This document shows, one piece after another, positions 11,693 through 22,148 of a stretch of 43,566 nt of DNA (position 1 is its first letter; every line of letters begins with the position of its first letter). The notes beneath the pieces are model-generated. The model was not told where the DNA came from. It saw only the letters and a list, made by a program, of their open reading frames with translations, and made no database searches. Source of the stretch: Chloromonas sp. AAM2. Taxonomy: Eukaryota > Chlorophyta > Chlorophyceae > Chlamydomonadales > Chlamydomonadaceae. A program made the translations under genes and the position numbers. The stretch is taken from the NCBI GenBank assembly GCA_004335635.1, contig QAXH01004299.1:31165-74730 (forward strand), written 5' to 3'.

Positions 11693-14600
11693 ATGGATGA
11701 CAATCTGTTCGATAGCTTTAATGCACTGAGCGCCAATCCAGGCGCGCCGAATGCAACTCCAGTCGCGCCATCTGGGCCCCTGGTCTGGGATAACGCTGAG
11801 GTCGTCAAGCAATTGAAAGCGCTTGGCTTCCCAGCTACTGTTCTGGAGAAATGCCGTGAATCAGAAGTCACTGGTGCGTTGGCTGGGCGAATGCTGGATG
11901 TCTGAAGTTGCCACCGGCATAGCTGGCATAACGAGTGTTCCGATAGATAGTGGTGGGCGCCATACTACAGAGCACAGTTGATAACACAGTTGATAACACG
12001 GTTGGCTCGTTTTCAAGCCGTTGCTGCCTTCCATAGGGCAGAAGCTCACACCGGCCTGTGTGTTAGCATGCGGCCAAGAAGCAGGTGTGGTAGTTGTCCC
12101 TCAGCGTGTGATCGAGTCTAATCTACGCCCCCCCTTGCTACTCGCCGGTTGAATGACAAGCTGTAGTTTTAGCTCCTAACTTGGATACTGCTCCGAACTA
12201 CCGTGGTGCCTAACCCACTGTCCTGCCTGGCTCTGTCACTTCTTTGCTTTCATAATGTCACAGCTGCTGCCAGCAACATGATGCCCTGTATTGGCCAGGT
12301 GCCTCTGCCTCAACACGTTACTTCTTGGCCCACAGGTGAAGACCTTATGACTTTGACAGCCAGTGAGCTCAAGGTTGACCTTGGGGTCACAAAGTTGCAG
12401 GTGGGCAGGCAACTGGATGTGCAGGTACCAATGCTGGGTGGCACAAGTCTAGCAAGACGGACTACTATACAGCAAAGCTGCTGATGCAGGCATCAGGTCC
12501 ATAGCTTAACATGCAAACACGCAGCCTGTGCCTATCTCCTGACAGCTGCCTTCTTGGCAACAGAGGTGGCCGGGGCACAAGCAAGTCGGTCACATTGCGC
12601 AGACTGCAAGGCAGGCAGGTCATGTGTTGCACTATTTTTGCCTTGCGGACTGAAGGATGATCTTGCAGTTGTCCCCTGCAACCCACACCTCGGTGCACAG
12701 TGGTAGCTCTGTTACACGGCATCTCAGTCAAGCCAAGCCAAGTTAGTGAAGGAGAACTGGATGCAAGATAGTTATGACTGGCTTGGCATGCAAAACCCGT
12801 CGCCTGTGCTCATGCACGGCCACCTGTTCTGCCTGCTCGCACCAGCCTTGATGTATTGTCAGGCAGTTGATTGTGTACAACTGTATGTCCGTGTTCAGGC
12901 ACGGCGCATCAAGCGGGCCCTGGGCTGCTCAGACATGGCAGCTGCAGATGCCGCTGATGAGGCCGAACTGCAGGTGTGGCAGCATGCCTGCGGCAGAGCC
13001 TGGATGTCTGTGTCAGCGCGTTCAAAGTGGCCTTCAAAGTGGACCTGGCCAATGTCCATGTACCTCAGGCGGTCCCAATGTGGGGTGTCTAAGTGTATTC
13101 AAACTGCCCCAGCCCCGGGCCTTGACCTCTCTGATAGTCCCATGACACCTCGCATGACAACTCCCATGACAACTCGCATGACAACTTCCATGGCCCGCAT
13201 GGAACACAACAAGTAGCTGCCCGTGCCCAGCGGCACAGCTGAAAGTGTGTTGGGGTTTGCCTCCACCTTTGACGCTCACTGCTCCCCTGCACTTCCAGGC
13301 TGCCCGGGAACACTCCAAGACCGGTGTGTTCACCCCACCCGCTGACCTCAGTGCGGCTGAAGAGCCCACCACTGCAGCCGCACTGCAGGTCCGATTTGGC
13401 AGTATCGTTGGCACGGGATGGCTGCAACTGCCAACCCAGCCACTAGACCAGCATGTTGACCTTGCACTTTGACCGTGATGCCAATTCATTTACCCAGCAC
13501 ATCTGTGTATCGTACACCGCGAACTTCAGTCTTGCACTGGAGTTGCATGCCAAGATGTTGTCCATGGCTGCCTGACCTGTCCGCGGGGCATAGCCGCATG
13601 GCAACAACAGAACAATGCCAAGCCCAGCAGACCATCTGGTTATGTATTCAGGTGAACCATTGCATCAGTGCACAGCACAGGAAAGTGCTGTACTGTAGCT
13701 GTCGGCTAAGGTTGGAAAAAGTTGCCTGCTTTGGAGGCCTGCCTGAGAACTGTGGGTGTTTTTGCCCCACATTCTCCCGTTCCTGTGCAGGGCCACAGCT
13801 CCATGCACCGCACACGAGATGTGGTCCTGGGCACGCCTGTGCCCCCCGCCCCGGTGCATGTGGACCCTGCCCTGGTCGCCTCCTGGGCTGCAAAGACCGC
13901 ACTCATCGCCAAGCTGGAGAGTGACCAGGTACGCAGCGGCCTTTTTGCATGCTGCTGTGCCGGCTTGCTCCCAAAAGCAAAAACAGTGCAAACGAAAGGG
14001 CCCCATGGCATTGTTGGTAAGAACTGAATTCCATGCTGTGTCCTCTGGCGGCCTCCCTGCTGTAAACAGACACACGCACAATACACTGCGTCAAGCACAG
14101 TATACATAGGTACGCAGCAGCCGCAGCAGCCACAGCAGCCTCCTTGCATAAAGCAGCCCCGTGTAACGTATGTACTTTGTTGTACTCATGTGGTACCAAG
14201 CTGCAGCCTCACGGCATAATCAAGTGTAAACAAAGAGCCTGGAATGCTGCCCTTGCTTTCAAGCAGAAGAGTGCAAAGAAGGGATGATGGCTTAGTCTTC
14301 AAGCAAAACTAGTGCAAGCAAAGAGGGGTGCTTCCCAGAACTCTGAGGCAACGTCTGTATTACATTGTTGCTAAGCTCTGAATTCTTGCAACCTGGGCCA
14401 CTTTGGTGTTTGCCAAGGCTAGCCAGAGACTGACTGCTGGCGCTGCTCTGACGGGACTGTGGGCACTTCTGGTGGAAGCTTCTGCATCATGGCACGTTGC
14501 CATGATGAGCCTTCATTGTGCTGCAAACAGCTGTTCTTCTTCGTCTTCCTTTGTTCAGGATAGGTCAGGGCGGTACACATCCCGTCCCGTGTCCTGTGAC

Positions 14601-16939
14601 GGCTTCCCTGATGTGAACGCTATGTACCCTTAGACGGTGGTATGCAGCTGCTACACGATGGCACGTGCCTTGCTCATCCTGGTGTCTGGTGACGTGCAGG
14701 TTGGTTCCAAGCTGCCCGCTGCCCAGCAACGTCTGGCCAATTACAAGCAGGCCTTTGCCAGCGACAGGTGATGGCAGGGGATGGCAACCGACTATGTCAG
14801 GAGTGCGTACTGGCAATCTACCAGTCCCATCAAGCTGGCGAAATGAGTGGCTTGAACTTGACGAACTGGGCACGTCATGTAGACAACCGCATTGGCTGTG
14901 TGTGCCATACTGCAGCTGACCCTGCTCTGCATGGCGCCACAGAGCAGTCAGGTGCACAGCATACCGGCACCCGAACCGATAAGTACCGGTGTTGGGGACT
15001 GGTGTGTGGCAGGTCGCGGCACCCATGGGCACGAGCTAGTCTAGAAGTGCCACGTCATGACGTGTGTGATAGCTGCACGTGCTGCAGGGTCAAGTTCAAG
15101 GAGTTGGAGAAGGTGAATGAGAAGCTGGACATTAAGTATGCTGAGCTGGAGGGAGGCGCCTATTACCCGGGTGCGTGAAGGCGTGGGCAGGGGGCGGGCA
15201 CGGGTTACTGCTGCCTTGAAAGGGGCAGGCTGGTGATCAGCCTGGATGTCGTGACTGGGTGGTAAGCTCGACGACCCGATTGAGACCAAAGGTGGCTAGT
15301 ATAGGAGGGCCTTACACCTGACAGCGTCTACATACAGAACCTGGTAGCGTCTGTTGCAGTGACAGTGACAGTGCAGGGATGTCCAGTGACAGTACAGTGC
15401 AGTAGCGTCCTTGTGGGAGGACAGTCCGAAGTCTGCGTGGAGCTCTGCACGCCTTGTCAACAGCTGCCCGCCCCGTGCAGGCAAGTACCTGTTGGGCAAG
15501 CACAGGCGCAACAAGAAGATTGCGAAAGCCGAACTCAAGGTACGAGCCGGGACACGGGTGCAGTGCATGCCACGCCCCAGAACCTGAGGCCTCGACACAA
15601 GTGTGTGCATGTTGGCTGTACCATGGAGTACCGGCACACAGGTCCCAGACGCATGCTGCACAGCCCCGACCCTAGGTGTGAGGTAGGCCAGGTGGGAAGG
15701 GGGTTGCCACCAGTGCTGGATGACATTCTGAATGCATGACCGCTTGTATCACTGTGTGTGGTGCGATGGGAATGGTCCGTACATAGGCATCGGAGGCCTC
15801 TCGCAAGCTGGAATCTGCCGGGAAGGTGCTCGAGGATCTGGGAGACAAGGTGCAGCGGCAGGAGCAGCTGGTGGCAGAGCTCACCTTACAGGTCAGAAAA
15901 ACGATCATTTGATATTCATCTGATGAGACCGCACAGGTGATGAGGCTAGCAGGACCAACGAACTGTTGCCTTCAGCTGATGTGATATCAGACTTTTTTTT
16001 AACTCAGATATCAAACTTACGGTGAGCATGAGACATCAGACTCACTGGCAGTGTGTCTGGCCGTTGGCACTTGGAGCAAGGGAACTTAAGTACCACCTGC
16101 GTACATTTCCTGTAAAATTAAGACCAATATTGACTCTGATCTGGCCATTGCATGATTCCACCTTTTGCTGCTTGCTCCAGATCCAAGAGCATCGTCCACC
16201 TTGGTGCACACACTTTTACCAGCGTTGATGCTTAAAACACAGTCTCATTCTGGTCAACCTGGTGGTACATAAGTGCTGGTCTTCCACCTTTCTAACAAAT
16301 TATCGCAATCCCGTCGCTGCCTGTTACCAAGTGTTGAGCATACGGTGAGCAGGTGCAAGCGCTGAACGAGGCCAAGCGCTGGGAGGCCGATGCGCTGCAG
16401 ACGGCCTTTGGCGGCAGGGCGGGCGATGCGCGGGAGAACGCACTGGAGGGAGAGGTCACGGCACTGGTGCCGCAGCTGGAGCAGGTGCGGTGTGGGAGTG
16501 CACTGGTATCACGTTGAACCTCATCCCGCAGGAGTGAGACACTGTAAGGATGCTGCTGAGATGTCACTGGATGCACGTTGCCTCTGCAACGGTATCCGTA
16601 CTGTTCAGAAGGGGTATGTTGGGAGTATACTTGTATCATCGAGTGAAGACAGAATCCACGAGTATGGTGCTGGACTGAGTGCGCTGCTGAGCGTCACAAC
16701 GTGCACAGCAGCAGAACAGGCTGGACCTCCAGTTCAGCCAGTCAACAGTTACAAACATGCTCGTCTTTTTGGCACCAATGAGGAGTTGCGGTTGCAAGAC
16801 CGCCAGCCGTAGTTGTTTGAGGCTTTTGTTTTGTACACCCTCTCTGGAGTTTTGCGTTGTCATTGCATTCTTAAGTGCCCTCTTGGTGCAGGCGCAGTGG
16901 CTCGGGGGGTTTTGGTTTTGTACCACCCACTAGCTTTAG

Positions 16940-16982
<43 letters not shown>

Positions 16983-19632
16983 GCAATTTGTTCAGTTGTG
17001 GGTGGCCCTGTGTTGCTTTCTTTATGCAGGTGCGCCGCTTCAAGACGAGCTACTCTCAGGCCTATGAGCTCGTGAGGGGTGCCCGCAAGTCGCTGGACTC
17101 GGCGGCGCAACTGTTCCAGAACGCATTTGGTGAGTAGTAGACGTGCGCGTGTATCCTTCCTTGCGCCACTATTTTGGTAGGGCAGTAGGGCAGTAGGTGT
17201 GCGTGTGTGCCCTTGCGTGCGTACTGGTGTGGTGCGACGGTACAGGTATTTATGAAATAGAAACATTGAGCAACGCTAACAACGGTACCAAGTAAGGGCA
17301 CCATGGTGGTTTTGTTGCCTGCAGGGCTGGCTAACGTTGACGTCATGCAGAACTTCATCAAGACTCGTCCCATGCGGTGAGTGCCTCAGCTGACTGGTCT
17401 GTATAGATCTACCGGGGTCAAGTGTTATTGTGTATACTGTGGAGTTTGCAAATGTGTCACAGGTGTGTGTGTCTATCATACACAGGGTGAACAGCGGGGC
17501 GAACATCGCGTGTTGTGGTAGACGGTGTACTGCCACTTCTGGAACAGTAAACCAGGAGAAAGGAACTACAGTGTCGAAAAAGACAAAATGGGTGTGTGGC
17601 CCGTTTGATCGATATGCCTCAGAAGTCGGTGATGTAAGTCGCCACCAAGTGTTCCAGCTGCTTCACTCTCTTGAGCAAACTCGTGTGTTGCGCATGGAGA
17701 CATCCCACACCTTGTTTCCAACTCACTTGGGCACCGGTCCAGGTTAATTTATGTGTTGTTAGAGTAGAGGCATAGGGAGACCTTGACTTTGCAAGCATGG
17801 CCAATGAACCCCTGCCCACTATCCTCAGCTTTTACGCCAAGTACATCAAGCTCAGGTACTGCTCAGACCCCGTGTTCAGACCCCACTGACCTGCGGATAG
17901 CGTTCTTGTGGTTTTTGAACATGCATACCTCGTCACGCTCAGTAGGCATCTTTGCCTGCACGGCTGGTGCAGCTAACGGCTGTGATTCACGAGCGCCTCA
18001 ATTGTGGAGAAGTGCTGGTGGCAATGGGGGCAAAAGTGCAGTTTGTGTCCATTCTTGCTGACAGAAGGACTGGCCAGCCTGGACATGTTTGTGATGCACA
18101 CGTAGTGTTGCCTGCCCGGGTCTTTGCAGTGTTCATCATCGCCCTTGGTGCCATGCTCACTGATCAACAGCAGGTTCACATGCTGCCTGCTATCTGCAGC
18201 CACATGCTGTTCATTTGGTTGTGGACCAACACACAGACTCTTTATACACGCATACGCACACGCAGCAAGAAACGTAGCGTATATTCACCACAAAATAGTT
18301 CCTATCAGTCAATACAACAGGACCCACGAACAGTCACCACATGTACCCGTCACATTGTCCCAGAACTGGCAAACTTATTTTTTTTTACTGACCCTGTGTT
18401 TGAGTCGAAGATTTCTGACTGAATCGAACTGCATCAAGTTACGGCCTGGCGCGCACCTAGCCACTCGCTCTGCCATTGGTTGGGTGCTTCTGTCACCCAT
18501 GCTTGACTTGATTTTGACACCCTTTGTGTGTTGCGTAAACAATTGAATGCCACGGATGTTTGACTTCATTTTACACCTTGCTGTCTTGAAACTCGTTGCT
18601 CAATCTTGTGTCCCGCAAGCAATCATCTGTCATCACATGCAACATTTGGCATGTCTGCTTCACGTTTTCTGCACAGGCAGTCGCCCATGGGCATGATGTT
18701 GGATGTGGCCAAACGCGCACAGACCAGGCAAGGGGTGAGTGCTGCATGGCCTATGGCTGGATGGCTGCTAGACACACAAACTTGCAGATAATGTTGTCGA
18801 ATAGGCTGCTACCTGCCCACGTCTACCTGTTGTGAGCATGCCAGGGCCCTACTAGTTCACCACCTGTCAGTGCACTCATCCTTGGCTTGTCCGGTGCAAA
18901 GGTAAGAAGCCATTCGAGTGTGTGCAGGTGGCACTTTGCGACCAGGCGGCACAGGCGATCATCCGAGCGACCCAAATCATCCCCGACATGCCTCGGGTGG
19001 ACTTGCAGAAGGTCAAGGGGCTGCGAGGTCTGGGCTTTATGGACGTGGTCTTCGATAATATCGGTTAGTGCCTCGGGAGCGCAGCACATCCGGTGCATCT
19101 CGCATTCTCTTCCTTTTAGCAGGTCAAGCTCGGGCCGTCACGTAACGACGTGGCCTTCGGACACAGAGCAAGGACTGCTTTCTCACTGGACTCTTGCCCT
19201 GGCATGTTGCAGTGACCGACATGATGGTGCGCCGCAAGATTCGCGACGCCATGCAGCTTGTGCAAAGCCAGCTGAGGGACGTCGTGTACGCAGAGCGGTG
19301 GTTGGAGGGCTGGATTTCCGGTCGCATCGACCAGGACCTCCGCGCTCTTGAGGCGACCTATGCGCTCAAGTGAGTTGATTGAAAGGGCATAACATTTGAA
19401 TGACATGGTGTCCGCTATGCTTGCTGGTCCACGCGCGCGTGCATCGTTCGACTACGGTTTGGGGTTCAAATACAGTCAGCAAGGTACGATGCTGTGGCCA
19501 CTAAGAGCTGACTCGTGCCTATGTGCGCCTTGCTGCTGCAGGAAGTCTGAGCTCGACCAGTGCAGGCGTGCGCTGCTGCAGTCCCTAGTCGACGCCAAGC
19601 ACAGTGAAGTGAAAAGTGAACCCGCCTCGTGA
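11693..19632 (+). CDS. SAM-domain, helix-rich protein of unknown function
   Basis: I do not recognise the family beyond the N-terminal SAM domain, which spans LVWDNAEVVKQLKALGFPA (exon 11693-11873) and EDLMTLTASELKVDLGVTKL (12336-12423); the two exons join in phase. Later exons are charged and helix-prone, likely coiled coil: about 12899-12972, 13299-13389, 13791-13928, 14700-14768, 15089-15172, 15481-15539, 15787-15891, 16352-16483, 17030-17129, 17325-17378, 17779-17855, 18677-18736, 18928-19063, 19211-19370 and 19542-19632. Recognisable pieces include RRFKTSYSQAYELVRGARKS, VDVMQNFIKTRPMR, VALCDQAAQAIIRATQIIPD and SELDQCRRALLQSLVDAKHS. Each is flanked by CAG or TAG and GT, and the frame ends at SEVKSEPAS. 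SAM domains mediate protein or RNA binding, so a scaffold role is possible. No signal peptide or membrane segment is seen. Small exons may be missing and the gene could be two genes. Confidence 0.7.
13141..13188 (+). repeat. 12-bp tandem repeat, four copies
   Basis: Four copies of CATGACAACTCC or close variants lie in the intron between the exons ending near 12972 and starting at 13299. Confidence 0.85.
14540..14633 (+). repeat. Dispersed CT-rich/ACACATCCCGTCC element, copy 1
   Basis: A CT-rich stretch followed by ACACATCCCGTCCCGTGTCC and GACGGCTTCCCTGATGT resembles 20935-21030, with gaps and substitutions. It is intronic in the SAM-domain gene. Confidence 0.55.
16497..16526 (+). repeat. 30-bp dispersed exact repeat, copy 2
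   Basis: Exact same-strand copy of 10996-11025. It begins about 14 bases after the exon that ends near 16483 in the SAM-domain gene, so it is intronic here and intergenic in the other copy. Confidence 0.85.
16941..16981. repeat. TG dinucleotide microsatellite
   Basis: About 20 TG units lie in the intron before the exon that starts at 17030. Confidence 0.97.
18356..18470 (-). mobile_element. Candidate tRNA-derived SINE-like element (copy B of the dispersed family)
   Basis: On the minus strand TGGCTAGGTGCGC (18463-18451) resembles a Pol III A box, and GTTCGATTC (18429-18421) matches the core of a B box. They start 34 bases apart, shorter than in a normal tRNA. Downstream come an A9 run and the shared tail GTTTGCCAGTTCTGGGACA ending at 18356. 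The order head, boxes, A-rich run and shared tail fits a short interspersed element. Copies A and C do not show a clear tRNA-like head. The element is intronic in the SAM-domain gene. Confidence 0.45.
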
Positions 19633-20934
19633 TCAAGGCTGAGCCCCACATGGTCAGCCAGGTCAGCAAATCACTCGCAGCCACCAGCGTGGGAAAGCAT
19701 GAAGTCGTTGGCAGAGAGATACATCCTTGGTTACAACAGTGCTGCTTGCAAGCTTGCCTAGAGCGTGGTGTCTGCAGGCCACTACCTTGCCTTGCTTGCA
19801 CAGACTTCTTGCGTACATTCCGTGAACAGGTGCTTCTTTGTGTTATTAATCTGTCTAGCTTGCCAGGCTGTTGCCACAGCTACCTGCTGTCCTGCGGGCC
19901 AGCAGAAACGAGATTTGAACCGTTCGGGGCGGTAATGTGGATGCCTCCGGACACATGTCGAATCTTTCCTTGCAAACTCTTTCAAGCCCTTGTGAAACTC
20001 ATACTTCATGTGAAGCCGTGCCTCGTCCAATAACATGTGAATGTGGGCGTGCCGGCTGAGCTGTTTATCTCGTGATGACGCCCGGGCCCTGGTGCCTTGT
20101 GTGCTGTGGCTCTGTACCTTGTGATGCAAAAAGGCTGCTGTTTCAGTACACCACGGTTTCGAGATATTTGAACCTGGCTAGTTTGCATCTGCTGGGAATT
20201 TGTTGGTGTGGACTTTGGCTTGCTGTTGCTTGTTGCTGTTTACGTCGCCAGGATTCCTGAGGTGCTGATCGCATCACCTGGGATTGTGCATGTTTGAAGT
20301 TTGAATGCAACTGGTGTTTCGTTCTCTAGCACTGCACGTGTTTTAGCAATCAGGGCTGCCTCTGGAAGGGCGTGGCTAGTGTGTGACCACAAGCATATGC
20401 GCCCTTTTACTTTGCAACTTGACTTGGTGCCTGCACATTCTAATTTCTACTTGGTGCCGTGGCAATTAATTGTACTGTACATACCCGATGTTCGAACAGC
20501 AACACTGTGACACAGTAAGTCCAAGAGCCCAAGCCCACACGCTAGGCTACTCATAGCGTCTCATGGCTGTTTTACAACCGGTGGCTGAATACTAGTACGT
20601 TGAGGTCATTGCCACGTATTATAATAGCTGCGGTCTCTTACAAGGAGGGAGTGCACACCATGTAGCACGTCCAACGCAAATCTCAACTATTTGCGCAAAC
20701 GCTAGCCAGCCATGCAGTAGACCCATGGCGGTCTCTTACTCATAAACTAGCACACTTGGCGTCTTTTCTGATCTGAATCCCTGGCAACGCATGGGATTTT
20801 GCATGGCATGCTTGGACTCTTTTCTTGGCATGCTTGTAGTCTGTCCAGTTTGACTGTTTCCCTGGTGTTGCCCTGGTTTTCCATCTTTCGTAGCTGGGTG
20901 CCTTTCCTTCCTGCCTTTCTGCCGTGTTTCTTGC

Positions 20935-21030
20935 CTTTCTTTTTCTTTCTTGCGTAGGGTAGGTTAGGACACATCCCGTCCATGTCCTTTGGCGGCTTTC
21001 CCGTTGTAACAAGTCGATTAGTCTTACCCT
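20935..21030 (+). repeat. Dispersed CT-rich/ACACATCCCGTCC element, copy 2, left arm of an inverted repeat
   Basis: TTGCCTTTCTTTTTCTTTCT followed by GTAGGGTAGGTTAGGAC matches the reverse complement of about 21230-21290 (read from the minus strand, CCTTTTCTTTCTTTCTCAGG then GTAGGTCTGGAC). It also resembles 14540-14633. An imperfect inverted repeat with a loop of roughly 200 bases results. Confidence 0.55.
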
Positions 21031-21229
21031 CAGCACGTTTCCCAAGGTGCCATGGCGGTGTTCAGTTTGGACACAAGCCGGCTGACAAATCAGAGTGGCA
21101 AAGGACTTCATCAACAGTACTCCGTTCCCGCACAACAGCGCGCTACGGCTTGTGAGAGTACACCAAATGACCTTGTATGTATTGATTACATCAGGGGGGT
21201 CCACAGGCACCGAACACAACCGCTAGCAA

Positions 21230-21330
21230 GCCAAGACGAGGTTAGATACCGTCCAGACCTACCCTGAGAAAGAAAGAAAAGGCAGGAACAAAGGCAGAAC
21301 CAGGCCCGAAGGCAGAAAGGAACAAGGCCG
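21230..21330 (-). repeat. Right arm of the CT-rich inverted repeat
   Basis: A purine-rich stretch with AGAAAGAAAGAAAAGGCAGG on the plus strand is the reverse complement of the CT-rich arm around 20880-20985. Similarity extends into the GGTAGGT.GGAC flank. Confidence 0.55.
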
Positions 21331-22148
21331 AAAGAAATTACCCTTCACACACATGGTTTGTGCGATGCTCCGGCCACTTTCGCGAGCACAGTCAACGATG
21401 TAAAAACAATCATGTGTAAATTGTTCTTGTTCTTGACAGGAATAGCATGATTAAGATACAAGCTCTTGACAGTGGCTCGAGTCAAACAAGGAAAGGGTCA
21501 CATAAGCAGTTGTCGCCAACAGACAGCATGTATCCAGAGCTGCGCCGAAGGACAGTTTCTGTCCTACACTTTAACACAGCAGCAACAAAGTGGCGGTTAC
21601 ACTTTACAATACCACAGGAACAATACCAACGGAGCAATTCACGTACTAGGCTATTCAATCATCTGGGCAGCATGTTTAACTGTCGACCAGCTTACATCAA
21701 GCAACCGTTGTGATACTCCAGGTGCAGTGAAGGTCCTTTTGCCATCCAGGCTTGGACCTCACCCTTGCTTGCATCCGACCTCATCCTTGCTTGCATCCGA
21801 GGTTCAGCAAGTCTGTCAGCAAGCTACATGCACGGTCAAGGCCGCACCCCTCACAAGCCAGCTCCTGCGGACAAAAGCAGATACAGCACTCTCATCATGC
21901 GCAGAGTCAAGCTAGGGCTAAAGGTATAGTGCAACAAACTGACAGAACAGTGCGAAGTGCACCGTATACAACACCTTGTACTCCTCACGGCTCTCACTGT
22001 TGGAGGTGCTGCGCAAGGTACACAACAGAAAGGAAACCCCTTCCAATACAGCATGCCACACAGCCCAAAGGCATTGGTCAACACTGGAGTGTACACGACG
22101 CAAGAGTTTGACACAATGCATAGTAAGGTTGCATATGCACACACATAC

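Larger units (their letters stand above)
19633..22148. other. Convergent intergenic spacer without a recognisable gene
   Basis: This separates the stop of the SAM-domain gene from the last recognised exon of the glycosyltransferase, which runs the other way. It must contain both 3' UTRs and probably the glycosyltransferase's last short exon. A CT-rich inverted repeat lies at about 20880-21330. A direct repeat with CTTGCTTGCATCCGA lies at about 21760-21800. No open frame here looks like a known protein. Confidence 0.6.

Noticed and set aside
12100..12200. tRNA or other structural RNA gene
   Set aside because: I looked for cloverleaf-like patterns and Pol III boxes across the spacers and found only the SINE-like head near 18421-18463.
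20740..21219. Minus-strand 159-codon frame rich in Lys/Arg as a possible transposon protein remnant
   Set aside because: It crosses the CT-rich repeat arm, which accounts for the Lys/Arg run, and shows no reverse transcriptase, integrase or transposase motif.
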